A stretch of DNA of 64,000 nucleotides, from positions 50,530,001 to 50,594,000 of the forward strand of contig OY292278.1 of assembly GCA_958496175.1 (NCBI GenBank), written 5' to 3'. The notes beneath the pieces are model-generated. The model was not told the origin of the DNA. It made no database searches and saw nothing but the letters and a program-made list of their open reading frames with translations. Below, in pieces: positions 1-11,581 of this stretch; the first letter of the stretch is position 1, and the number at the start of each line of letters is the position of its first letter. Both the position numbers and the translations under genes were made by a program. Source of the stretch: Sisyra terminalis (lineage: Eukaryota > Arthropoda > Insecta > Neuroptera > Sisyridae).

Positions 1-139
1 TAAGTTTTCAGAAATTACTGAGTTTAACAAACACGCCAATTATTCCCTCCTCCTCCTCCTTAGTATCTTATGTCCCAATGGTTAAAAATGATAACACTAT
101 AGGGATTGTTCTTGAAATGGACTTAACTCACTTTCAAAA

Positions 140-875
140 TAAACGGTTCAATTGTTAAATGCAATTAAATAGACAACCAAATTCATGTTATGCACTTCTG
201 ATATAATTTGAGATAATTTCATGTAAGACAAAGGTGAAACATCTTGAAATAATAAGAATAAATAAGGACGTAAAACATACTTGATAATAATTGTAATATT
301 ACACAAGTGAGCCATGAACAAGTCAATGGCTGAAATGAGCGCTTAAATTTAAATTTTTAAATATTATTTTTCTTTTTAAATTTTTAGTTTTTAAGTACAA
401 TAATTCTTCCTAAATTAATTTTTAAATACAAATAAATAAACACCCAAATTTATATTATGCATTTTTGATATAATTTGAGATAGCTTAATGTAAGACAAAG
501 GTGGATCATCTTGAAATAATAAGAATAAATAAGGACACAAAACATACTTGATAATTATTATAATATTATTACACAAGTGAGCTATGAACAAGTCAATGGC
601 TGAAATGAGCGCTTAAATTTAAATTTTTAGGTTTTAAGTACAATAATTCGTAATAAATTAATTGTCAAATGCAAATAAATAGACAGCCAAATTCATATTA
701 TGCACTTCTGATATAATTTGAGATAGTTTCATGTAAGACAAAGGTGGATCATCTTGAAATAATAAGAATAAATAAGGACACAAAACATACTTGATAATTA
801 TTATAATATTATTACACAAGTGAGCTATGAACAAGTCAATGGCTGAAATAAGCGCTTAAATTTAAAATTTTGAAT
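140..875. repeat. Three-unit tandem repeat (about 245-270 bp)
   Basis: CACAAGTGAGC(C/T)ATGAACAA recurs at 302, 572 and 815. Each unit carries ATATAATTTGAGATA, GTAAGACAAAGGTG and a TGAAAT(G/A)AGCGCTTAAAT tail. The first unit is longer by an AT-rich stretch. A very decayed fourth version of the tail lies near 1258-1310. No gene. Confidence 0.85.
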
Positions 876-1605
876 CCTCTAAGAAATTAAATACAAATCA
901 ATGATCTATGATGATATAAAGCAAAATATTGAAAATAATGCAAAAATTGAAGCATTTTAAAAGCTCATAAACTTATTTGATTGTATAACTAGGTTTTGTA
1001 ATACCTTCAATTTAAATTTGTCGGTTTAGTTTCGTTTCGGTTTTATTCCATTAGTGCTAACGGCAGTATGTACTAAAAAGGCAATATTATTTTTCCAATT
1101 ATATAGTATGTAAGTGCAATTTTTAAATAAATATTTATCTCAAACTTAATTAAGGGACCTGCTAAATGCTATTTTATGGAGGTAAACCAAAAACAATTAA
1201 AATCATCTACTTTTTCACCATAATTTGCGGGAATGCAAAAATCGAATATTAATATAGCACAAGTGGGCTATGCTTCGAAAATATGATCCTAAAATGGGCG
1301 CTGAAATTCAAAATTAATGGAAATTAGCATAGTAAAAAAGTGCCAAAAAAAAAAAATAACAATCGTAATAGGGACCGAAAGTTGTTATTTTATATTTAAA
1401 ATATCGATATCATCTAATTTAAAATTTTAAATTTTTATACTGTGAACCATATCTATAGGCAATTGACTATTTTTTCATAAAATTCCATGACTAAAGCCCA
1501 CTTCTGTATGGTAAATGTTTTAAATAAATATTTCGCAACAAGTGACCCTTTTGGTATTAATTAACAGTTAATTCATATATGTAAGATACAAATTTGTTTA
1601 GGTAA

Positions 1606-2562
1606 TAGACTGGGCCAAAAAAATCAACTTTTTTTTTTGTAAAAGTATATTGTAAATATTTTTCAAGGTAACCAAAAAAAAAATATCGGGAAGGTTTGAG
1701 CCCTTAATTTTAATATTAAGAGGTCAATCATCTTTATTTTCGATTTTTTATTTGTGATTTCATTTTTGCGTCAATGCTGTCAAACTATCAAGGCAAAAAA
1801 AATCATCTGCACATATAATTATAGAAAATTAAATTCCCTACAAAAAAGGCCTCTTTGAAAATTTTTGTTAGACACGCCGTTTCCGAATAATCAAGCTTCA
1901 GACATTGATATAATTTTTAGATTTATCTTCTTTATTTTTGAATTTTGTAACTAACGAACAAATAAATATATAGAAATGAATTATATAGATTCTTGAAGGG
2001 AATTTAATGCTCTACAAAAAAGGTCTCTTAACGTTTTTACATAAAATTACTTTTTCAAAAGTTATTCAACAATAATTTAATATTTCATTCAACTTTAATT
2101 GTGCATAACTTTTGAAAGAGTAATTTTATGTAAAAACGTAAAGAGACCTTTTTTGTAGAACATTAAATTCCCTTCAAGAATCTATATTGTTCATTTCTAT
2201 ATATTTATTTGTTCGTTAGTTACAAAATTCCAAAATAAAGAAGATAAATCTAAAAATTATATCAATGTCTGAAGCTTGATTATTCGGAAACGGCGTGTCT
2301 GGCAAAAATTTTTAAAGTAATATTTTTTGTAGGGAATTTAATTTTCTATAAATATATGTAAAGATATTTTTTTTTACTTTGATAGTTTGACAGCATTGAC
2401 GCAAAAATAAAAGCTCAAATAAAAATTAAAATTAAAGATGAAAGACCTCTTAATATTAATATTAAGGGCTCAAACATTCCCGATATTTTTTTTTGTCACC
2501 TTAAACAATATTTTCGCTATACTTTTTCAAAAAAAAATAGTCGATTTTTTTGGCCTAGTCTA
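1606..2562. mobile_element. Family B palindromic element (B1)
   Basis: 957 bp from TAGACTGGGCC to GGCCTAGTCTA, with arms pairing around 2075. The arm holds CAGACACGCCGTTTCCGAAT and its complement. Organisation resembles family A (TAGACT ends, an AAAAAAGGTCTC motif, TATTAATATTAAGAG), but most of the sequence differs. The immediate 8-bp flanks do not match. A 20-odd base direct repeat (AAAGCCCACTTCT...) lies near 1495 and 2591, outside the element. Confidence 0.75.
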
Positions 2563-2631
2563 AAATCTATGCATACAAAGTTAATGACCAAAGCCCACTT
2601 CTATATTTTATTATTATAATTCTATATTCTA

Positions 2632-2880
2632 TTTTTTCTTCTATATATTATTATAAAGAGGAAATATTTGATTGTTTGTTTACTTTGAATAGGCTCCGAA
2701 ACTACTTGACCGATTTGAAAAATTCTTACACTGTTGGGAAGCTACACTGTTTCCGGTGAACATAAGCTATATTAAATTTTCAAAAAAAAAATAATAGGAA
2801 TCCATACTAAAACTCCAATAATGTGTGAAAAAATTACTAAAAAACTTTCTGACATCGCGTGCGTCATTGTGTATAATTTT
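2632..2880 (+). mobile_element. Helitron 5'-end remnant of a second family
   Basis: The stretch reads TATTATTATAAAGAGGAAAT, then GATTGTTTGTTTACTTTGAATAGG split by CTCCGAAACTACTTGACCGA, then the GTTGGGAAGCTACACTGTTT and GACATCGCGTGCGTC motifs. This order is familiar from the left ends of widespread insect Helitrons. No matching CTAG end was found nearby, so it is a truncated copy. Confidence 0.6.
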
Positions 2881-3659
2881 GTGAAATATTGAAATATCCG
2901 AGAAAATAAGTACCAAGATGTATAGATATAAACATTCTGAACGTTATTGGCTTCTTCACAATATTTATTTACTCCAATAATAGTAAAGATTATAGTTTTT
3001 TTGTTTCTACCTATATGCCAGTACCAATTTAAACCGAAACTATATACTTTAGGTAAAGTTACTAAAGTAACATAAGTTACTACTTCAGATACTATTATGC
3101 CAACTCAAGTAATCCATGAAAACTTTAAATGATATTTTTGGACAATCACAGAGGGCTAGGATGTCAAATTATACTTTATAATGTAATTATAGTATCATTA
3201 CTGACATTTATATTGATATAGGCAACGATTTATTTTTAATATATATTATTGGAACATTATCGTGCAAAATTTGGAGTCTTTTGTATAGAAGGCGATGGTT
3301 TATAGTAGAAAATCTTTAAAAAGCTCACCATTGGCTTTCAATGGGAAATTTAAAATTTTCTATATATTCAATACATTACAATGGATTTATAGTCAAATAG
3401 GGGACAGAGGAGTTAATGATTGTGATACTGTGTTTTCCCTTTTTAATAATTATGAACTTTTATGGAAAAAAATTGTTTATCTATTCATTGTTGCATGCAA
3501 AACTCATTAAATTTCAATGAAAATACCCATTTTTTTAACGCAATATTTCGACCAATTATTTTTTTAAGGTTAAGATATAATTAGATGTGAATTTAACAAG
3601 GAATAATAGTCCTTCGTGCAATTTTTAAATACCGTTTTGAATAATTTATCAAAAAAATT

Positions 3660-4260
3660 AAGATAAGCGCCGACGCAATATGACAAAATGTGTTCTCAAC
3701 ACGTAAGTGATTCGGAAAAAAAGATAAACAGATAACCGGCGTAGTGGTTGCGAGTGAGACGACCTCTCCACAGGTTGGTTGATTCCATGGCCTGTTATGA
3801 TGACATAGGCGAGTTGTGTGCTCTGTTGTTGGTAACATAACCAGTACGACGCCATCGTTGATCGCGTGTGGATGTGTTTCATTGCTCGTGTCGTTTCACC
3901 ATTTATTTTTCGGAATCCCAACCAACTTTTAATTAAAACAATTACACTTAATTTTCCACGTTTGAGAAAAACAGCCGGAAAAAAAAAAATTGCCCATCTA
4001 AATCATCTCAGCATGTCAGTTTGTTTAAGTGCGTTCGATTTGGAAGTTTAATTTTGTTTGATAAGTAGTGCGTTTTTGCGTGATTCGCTTGTTTCTGGTT
4101 TTATTTTTGTGAGTTTGTTTTGGTTTTTTGAAGTTATTTTTGGTTTTAAGTGCTTAATCAGGTGATTAATATTTGGGTATTTAAGTGGTCTCGCTTTGGT
4201 GTGGAGTCATTTGGCCGCCTTCTTTTAAAAGGTTAGTTGATTGTTGTCGACAAGCTCATT
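3660..4260. other. Non-repetitive stretch, possible 5' exon
   Basis: CpGs are more frequent than average (GCGCCGACGC, GATCGCGTGTGG) and no repeat match is seen. CTTTTAAAAG-GTTAGTTG near 4224 could be a splice donor of a non-coding first exon on the plus strand. Short open frames on both strands look random. Confidence 0.2.
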
Positions 4261-4995
4261 GTTGGAAACTATAGAGAGCTTTTTGTTAACCAAAGACTCA
4301 TATATGCAATAAGTATTGCATTAGAAAATCAAATTTTATTTCTTTTGCAAAGTTCAATTGTTGCAATATGTTGCAAGTGATGCAAATGATACATCAATTA
4401 TGTTGATATGGAAGGGTTGCATTGATAAAAGTGTAGTAATTTCTTTGATCGTGGAAATTGGAGCGTTTTAAGGGTTTGGTGGGTGTAAGATGAAACTTTA
4501 TCGAAAAGGGCGTTTGGGAATAATGATATAAATTTTTTCCGGCCTTATCGTATTGATTGGTGTTAGTTTGGTATTGTTTTTGAAGGTCAACGTGAAAACG
4601 AATAAATTTGGAGGCTATTCGCGGCCTTGAACTAAAAAAAAAGTTGGGAATGAAAGGCTCTAATTAAAATAGTTTTTAAAGGTCTAGGTGGTTGAACTAA
4701 AGTCTGATAACTCAGACTAGAAAAATGAGAAACTTTTTTTTTATAGATAAGATGAAGGTCTTTGGAAAATTGAATTTTCTTTTTATTAAAAATTTGGAAA
4801 ATATGAAGGAATGATATTAATAAGGAAATTATTAATGAAATTTTTCTAAGATATCCATGACTTATTTAAATTCAACCAATAAGAAATCAAGGTTGTAGTA
4901 AGGGTCCATTTATTATTAAAAAAAGACAAATTTTATTACTTTTCCACCTCTTATCCTTTGGTATGATAAAGTACGATCCTTATTTAGTGAAAAAT

Positions 4996-6110
4996 TAAGA
5001 TTAAAAAAAAATGATGATTTTTTTTTTCTTAATTATATGGAAAATATTGTTGGGAATGACCAAAAAAAAATTCTGTGAAAGTTTAAGCTCTTAATATTAA
5101 GAGGTGCCACATCGAAAATTTCGATTTCCCATTTAAATAACATGGGAGCAATATTCTCTAGCACTTTGGAATTTTATAGCTCATGTTGGTGACAATATTT
5201 CGGAATGATCAAGGTATATTCTTGTAGAAAATTGAACGATCTACAAAAAAGGTCTCGTACAAGTTTTTGATATATTTATTCCTTGAAAAGTAATTCGAGG
5301 TCAAAATTGAACTAAAGATAAATTTTAATACTTTTTCATTTTTTTGACGCTACCATCAATTTTATGAGAAAATTTTATAGGACATTTTTTGTAGAGCAAT
5401 TTTTTCTATAACTTATCACTATAAAAGTTTTTGATATTCTTTTACAGGTGGTAAGTTATTTGCATTAAACTGAAAATATTCGTAATTATAAAATATATTT
5501 TCAGTTCATGGCAAATAACTTAGGACTTGTAAAAAATATCAAAAACTTTTATTTGTAGAAAATTGAACGATCTACAAAAAAGGTCTCGTACAAGTTTTTG
5601 ATATATTTATTACTTCAAAAGTTATTCGAGGTCAAAGTTGAACTAAAGGAAAATTTTGAAATTTTTTCAATTTTTTGACGCAACCATCAATTTTATGAGA
5701 AAATTTTAAAGAACATTTTATATAGAGCACTTTTTTTCCTATAACTTATCTCCATGAAAGTTTTTGATATTTTTCACAGGTCCTAAGTTATTTGCATTAA
5801 ACTGAAAATTCCCTGAATTATTATATTTTTAACGTAACAATTATTTTTTTTATTACTTAGAACCTGTAAAAAATATCAAAAACTTTTATAAAGATAAGTT
5901 ATAGGAAAAAAGTGCTCTACAAAAAATGTCCCACAAAATTTTCTCATAAAGTTGAGGGTTGCGTCAAAAAATTGAAAAAAATTTAAAATTTCTCTTTAGG
6001 TCAACTTTGACCTCGAATAACATTTGAAGGAATAAATATATCAAATACTTGTACGAGACCTTTTTTGTAGATCGTTCAATGTTCTACAAGAATTTACCTT
6101 GGTCATTCCG
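4996..6110. mobile_element. Family A element (A1), arm-duplicated and 3'-truncated
   Basis: The left arm starts near 4996 (TGATGATTTTTTTTTTCTTA). A second left-arm block starts near 5551 after a junction also found in A4 (CTTTTATTTGTAGAAAATTG). The right arm runs 5860-6110 and stops at CATTCCGAAA, abutting a LINE fragment. It lacks the right terminal sequence. Confidence 0.7.
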
Positions 6111-6470
6111 AAACCTAATAAACCAACTGTCAATCCATCATCCTATAGGTCTATAAGTTTACTTCCTCAATTTTCCACAATTTTTGGAAGACTACTTTTA
6201 AAAAGAATTTCCCCTATACTTGAGACTCATAAAGTTGATGAAATCTTTGCGGTTTTTCGATCCAAGATCCAGGATTTTTATGCAATCTTTAAAAAATTTA
6301 CCATCCCAAACTTTTCTTATCCTGAAATCGTATTTTTTCAACCACTGTTTTAGAGTAAGATGTGGATCTGAAGTCTTTCCCCCGAAAAATCCATCCTAAC
6401 CGGGGTTCCTCAGGGTTGCATATTAGGTCCTATTCTTTACACCATATCCATATCAGATATATATTAAAAT
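6108..6470 (+). pseudogene. Jockey-like LINE reverse-transcriptase fragment, internally deleted
   Basis: The frame reads VIPKPNKPTVNPSSYRSISL and then LLPQFSTIFGRLLLKRISPI, typical of the fingers region of Jockey/CR1-type non-LTR reverse transcriptases. After about 180 bases, less than the usual distance, LTGVPQGCILGPILYTIS appears, the motif before the catalytic aspartates. The catalytic FADD segment is absent. The 5' edge abuts family A1, and the 3' edge joins the dispersed block at 6466. Confidence 0.8.
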
Positions 6471-7480
6471 TTCAACGAAGAACTATTGAAATTGGTAACT
6501 TATAGATTTTTTTTTCCATATGAAATACACATGTAATCAATTTGTGAACTATAGACATTGCTTATACTGATCAATTTTTTTAACGTATAGATATTGAGAA
6601 TCCGTAGTTGAAGTTCAAATAAAATATTTTTTTCTTTGAAAGTATCTTAACATGCTTATTCCTCAAATAACTACCTGTTTTTTGTTTTGAAAAAATCGAA
6701 ATTTAAGGGCTGAAATTGCGTAGGATGTTCGTGGAAAAACTTTAAACTTAAACAACTCCCACTTAGTTGGCCATGAAAACATAGCACTAACATTTTGATT
6801 GGTTGATACATTTTTGGGCAATCATAGCCAACTGAGGTGTGACACTAAGCTTTAAAGCCTGCTATTTAAAATGCAATTTGCATTCGAACCATAAGTGATA
6901 GCAAAAAAAAGCAAGAGACCAACATTTAAGAGATTTCCATGCTCAATTAGATGGCGTTTTTTTCATAGAGAATTTCTCAGTGAAAGTCGTAAAAATTCTG
7001 CTGTGAAAAGTAAAAATTTTGACCTTTGTTTTCGAGGCGAAAAATAATTGCTTATCTAGAGCTTTAATTTTATTGAATAAATCAATTTAAAAGATGGTAA
7101 TATTTGGACTTTTAATTCTGTGTTTAGAATAATTACCATCTCCAAAATTTCGGTTTTTGTATGCATTTTTTGGTGCAATCACCGCCGACTAAGATGTTGG
7201 GTATAGACTAAAATATCATTACTGATATTGACTGCAATTTGCTTTTAAACGATTAGTTGCAAGAAACAAACATTTAAGATTTTTCCATGACCTACTAGAC
7301 CGAGTTCTTCTCATTTAGAATTGATCAATGAAAACATCAAATTTTAGCTGATAAAACTGAATATTTCTGTTCAAAATTGTTATAGAATTTTTTCAAAATT
7401 TACTTAATTTTGCCGAAAAAAAATCAGGAATTTCAACTAATTTAAGAAGTTTAGACTAACATAAACGTGTAGACTAAATT
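6466..7480 (+). repeat. Dispersed block D, copy 1
   Basis: Starts ATTTCAACGAAGAACTATTG after the LINE fragment and runs through CCACTTAGTTGGCCATGAAA and CAATCATAGCCAACTGAGG. The same order recurs at 10541-11915. No coding sequence is recognisable. This copy lacks the two insertions carried by the other. Confidence 0.75.
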
Positions 7481-7489
7481 AATAATTAA

Positions 7490-7680
7490 AATCTTTTATT
7501 AGACATATTTTAACTTATGGACTAGAACTATAGGGTACCACAAAACCCTCTAATATTAAACGTATCCAATTATATTTTCGAACTGATTTCCAATAGATTT
7601 ATTAAATTTCACGATAAATTATTTTTTTCATTCTAATCCAGAAGTACCAATTCTTTCATTTACTGAACACCCGAAAAAAT
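7490..7680 (+). pseudogene. LINE C-terminal fragment
   Basis: Reading with one stop gives IRHILTYGLEL-stop-GTTKPSNIKRIQ, matching the conserved region downstream of the reverse transcriptase in Jockey-type elements. It probably belongs to the LINE copy at 6108-6470, now separated from it by the dispersed block. Confidence 0.6.
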
Positions 7681-7699
7681 TTTTCCTTCTAAATTCCTA

Positions 7700-10320
7700 G
7701 AGAGTACCAATGCTGGTTGGAATCTTTTATCAAGATATCAATATGTTTTATTTGACTCTTGAATTGGTCTAATGAAAGATTAGAAAATAAAATATTTTTT
7801 TTACCAATTTTCAATAGCTGGCTTTGGCTTGGTTTTGAATTTTTCCAATAGGAAATCAAGCTACAAATATGGGTGGGAACAAAAACTTCCTAAGCACCTT
7901 GATCTGTAGTTGGTATAATAAGGTAATTGGTATATGTAATTTGGTCCTTAAATTATAGAACTTATAAAATTTTTATTACTTTTTTTTTTCTGCAAATTTT
8001 TTATTTAATATTTTTCAACTGTTTTAGAATAATTTTTCTTTCTTCATGTCCCTCTTCTTGTATTTTTAATCGACCAATCTTATTTTTGAGATGAACCATA
8101 GTAGAAATCCCATTGAAATTTTCCAAAATTTCAATTAGCTCCTTGAGTTTAAAGTTTCACAGAATTCTAGATATTATAATGCTTTAAATTGTTTGCAAAT
8201 TTTTCAATAGTTTCATATTTGCATGTTTTTTTTTTATAATTTTCTTTCTATGATAGTTTCCTTACATCGAAGCAAATCCAATTCGAAATTTTTCTCTTGT
8301 CGGTGTTATTCCAATTTGGAAATATCTGTAGTTTAGGATTGACTTTATCCAATGGGAAACCAAAGAAAAAATTTCATAGGCACCTTGATCTGTATTGATC
8401 ATTAAATCCTAAGGACCTAACCTTTTTATTTTTGGGATATATTTTAGAACTATTTTTCTAGTTTAGTGCTCGTTTTTCTATTTCTAATCGACCTGTATAA
8501 AAAATTCCACCAGGTCTTCGTCAGTTCATAGACTTTTAGAATGGTTTCAGTGGAACCAATTGATTTTTTTTTAATCACTACTTTTAACATTGATTTTCCC
8601 CGTTCCCCTGATAAATTAGTGGTCATACCCCCACAATTTCCCATTGTAAAAAAGTTCAATTATAGTTTGGAAAATAAATTTTCGTTGCAACACTTAATTA
8701 ACGTCATTGCACTTAGCCTTGATATTTATTTGAAGTGAAGGCCCTTCCGACAGCACAACTGAAATGCAATTGAACAAATAAATGTCCGCTGAAGCGGAAC
8801 GCCCGAGAAAACAATTATTATTAGTATCATACAACAACATTTATAGATTATTAAATTTCTCTTGTAATTTGACGTGTGAAATTCTCCAGGCCTCCGGAGC
8901 GCCACCGAAAGGAAACCTCTAAAGTCTTTAGTCCCAATGTGGAAAATTATACCAACTAAAATGGTTTCACATTAAATGTGATTACAAATCTTACGGGTAT
9001 CACTCAAATTTGCCTTGGTTTTCCACGATGAAAAATAATTTTGCAATGGAAATTTTTTTCCGTTTTGTTTTTAATGCCTGACATCCACATAATTTGATTC
9101 TAATTGCTTCGTAAGAAATTTTTTTTTTTTTATGAATTTTACAGAAAAAAATACGCAACATCTGCGTATTTATTATTCCATACGGAAAATTTAAAAATAA
9201 CAACCGAACATCTAAGTTCTAAATTGAATAGGACGCGTATCTACCTGAAATTTACCTAATTACTTTTTAACAATTTTTTAAATGCACTTCTTAATGACCA
9301 TTTAATCGATTAGACATACCATCGATTCCCTAAGTTTATAAATGAAGAAAAAAAATTATATTATCCAGATAAATTTCCACGGAATGAAATTATTTTCTCG
9401 TAATTTGAGAACGATATCCGGCTTTTCTACATCTCGACCAGAAAAAGAAATTCTCGCCAGATGTGTACAAAATTCAATGAGAAAAGAATTTAGAGATATA
9501 ATGTCATAATGTTATTATCGGAAACCAGATGCAATTCGAGTTGCATTATTGCAGTGTTTGTATGATTTAAAGAGGGACTTCATTTTTTTCTTCCATCAAA
9601 TAAAAAACCTTTCATTCTTCAGCATTGAGTCCTAGAATGACTAATAAGTTCTTGATTGTATTTTTGAATTAAATTTCAGTAGGCTTCTCTAATGAGGAGT
9701 TGCCACTGGTGATCATATTGGCAATTTAAGTTTTCTAGTCAAAGTAGGCTATGTTCAAAGGCTTAACATATATTGAACTTACTGATAAACAATTGAAAAA
9801 TTCGTTGTTTTGGTTGTTGAAACAACATTCAATTGTTTTTTTATTGGAAAATGTGTATAGGTAATCCTCTTGTAACACGGTAGATATAAAATTGATCAAC
9901 CATCTTCATTTTTTTAAGTTAATTTAAAGTTCTTCCATTGACTATCCTTTTTAAAAAAATCTTTTTTTTTGGTTGCTGATTCTTTCCAGGTTATTGTACA
10001 CTTTTCAGTATTGAACTATACAATTATGCTGTTCCCTTTGAAATTTTCGGAAGTCTGCTTTAAGATAATATTTTAAGGTCTTTATTCAATTTATTTAGTG
10101 TCTATAGCACAATCTTCATCAGAATTGATATCCTGGTCCTCAGAATCCACTTTACCATTGTTTTGTCACCTCCAGTGAAACCGTGTTGTGGGAGGATTCC
10201 TATAGTTTATAAACCGTGTTATAGAAGGACTACCTGTAGTAGAGATATGCTAGGAAAAAATAGGTTAATAGTATCATTAAAGGCTGAAATTATTTAAAAA
10301 AAAGAAACATAATAATGAAT
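7700..10320. other. Gene-free AT-rich stretch
   Basis: Only short random open frames. 7700-8530 has loose direct repeats (CACCTTGATCTGTA near 7899 and 8382, and AATTTTTCT...TTCTTG stretches), probably diverged duplicates. 8740-9640 is unique, with no supported feature. Confidence 0.4.
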
Positions 10321-10479
10321 CCATATTCCCATATGGAATATTTCATTTGTTTTATTCGTATAGGACGACTTTTGTTCACAAATTTGAATATATGTATATA
10401 CAAACACAGTTGATTGGTTTGCTTAGTGTGTCAAAGGTCACTTGGATTCGTTCAAATATGAAATATAATTTTCAATTGT

Positions 10480-10545
10480 TTCACAGAGTCAAAAGACGTG
10501 AACAAAAGCGTCTTGATTTTTTTTTTGCTGATGATAAAAATAACA
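10480..10545 (+). pseudogene. Possible LINE fragment with FADD motif
   Basis: Just before the second dispersed block the frame reads KRLDFFFADDKNN, similar to the catalytic FADD/YADD box. Neighbouring residues are not convincing, so it may be chance. Confidence 0.25.
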
Positions 10546-10802
10546 TTTCAACGAAGAACCAATTGAAATTGGTAACTTATTGATTTTTTTTCCCACATGA
10601 AATACACTTTTAATCAATTTGAAAACTATAGGCATTGTTTATATATACTGATCAATTTTTTATCGTAGGTTGTTGGAAAAAAATAAACCATTTTTCCTCT
10701 GAAAGTATTTTTACATGTTTGCTCCTCAAAATTATGGAGAAAAAAAATTTGCCAGATTATAACTATAATTATAGTATAAATCTATGTGAATTATCACAAA
10801 GC

Positions 10803-10992
10803 AAATGCGGAGTGATCCAAATTACTTGATGACCACTGAGGAAGATTGCTTGGCAATCGAAATACGTAACAAATATTTTTGTTTGAACTTCTGTTCAAAT
10901 TTATGTTTATCGTATGATTTTTATATTTATTATATTAAATTATACTACATAAATTGGACCGCAATATATTCTACATATTGTATACACACTAT
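10803..10992 (+). repeat. Repeat R copy
   Basis: Ordered motifs: GGAGTGATCCAAATTACTTG, ACTGAGGAAGATTGCTTGGC followed by AATCGAAATACGT, then TTTGAACTTCTGTTCAAAT, ending near TTGTATACACACTATAA. Further copies are at 36333-36510, 37064-37180 and 53735-53920, with decayed ones elsewhere. Confidence 0.7.
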
Positions 10993-11407
10993 AACTACCT
11001 GATTTTTGTTTTGAAAAAATCGAAATTTAAGGGCTGAAATTGGTTGGGATGTTCGTGGAAAAACTTGAAATCTAAACAATCCCACTTAGTTGGCCATGAA
11101 AACATAGCACTGACATTTTGATTGGTTGATACATTTTTGGGCAATCATAGCCAACTGAGATGTGACACTAAGCTTTATGGTCTGATATTTAAAATGCAAT
11201 TTGCATTCGAACCATAAGTGATAGCAAAAAAATGCAAGAGACCAAAATTTAAGAGATTTCCATGCCCAATTAGATGGCGTTTTTTTCATTGAGATTTTCT
11301 CAGTGAAAGTCGTGAAAATTATGCTGTGAAAATTAAAAATTTTGACCTTTGTTTTTGAGGCGAAAAATAAGTTTTTGACGTGTTTTATTGTATAAATCAA
11401 TTTAAAA

Positions 11408-11581
11408 CAGCGGTTCCTAACCTTTTTCAGCCGCGGACCCTTGAGTGAAAAAGAGGTGCAATTTTCGGACAATATATTTTAGTATTCCTTCATTAAATTA
11501 AAAAACAAACAACAAAAAAGATAGATGCGTATGGGACCGCGGACCCCCAGGGGTCCGCGGACCACAGATTTGGAAACAGTG
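11408..11581. mobile_element. hAT-type MITE, 174 bp
   Basis: Ends CAGCGGTTCCTAACCTTTTT and ...GATTTGGAAACAGTG, with an 8-bp duplication ATTTAAA(A/G) on both sides. The related block at 6466-7480 has the uninterrupted site (CAATTTAAAAGATGG near 7083), so the insertion is shown directly. A strong GC hairpin (CCGCGGACCCC/GGGGTCCGCGG) is at 11537-11562. Confidence 0.88.

Noticed and set aside
140..875. CRISPR array
   Set aside because: Units are 240-270 bp long, adjoining and without short unique spacers; the genome is eukaryotic.
11086..11472. 128-aa open frame on the minus strand
   Set aside because: Lies across block D and into the hAT MITE; the frame is not kept in the other block D copy.
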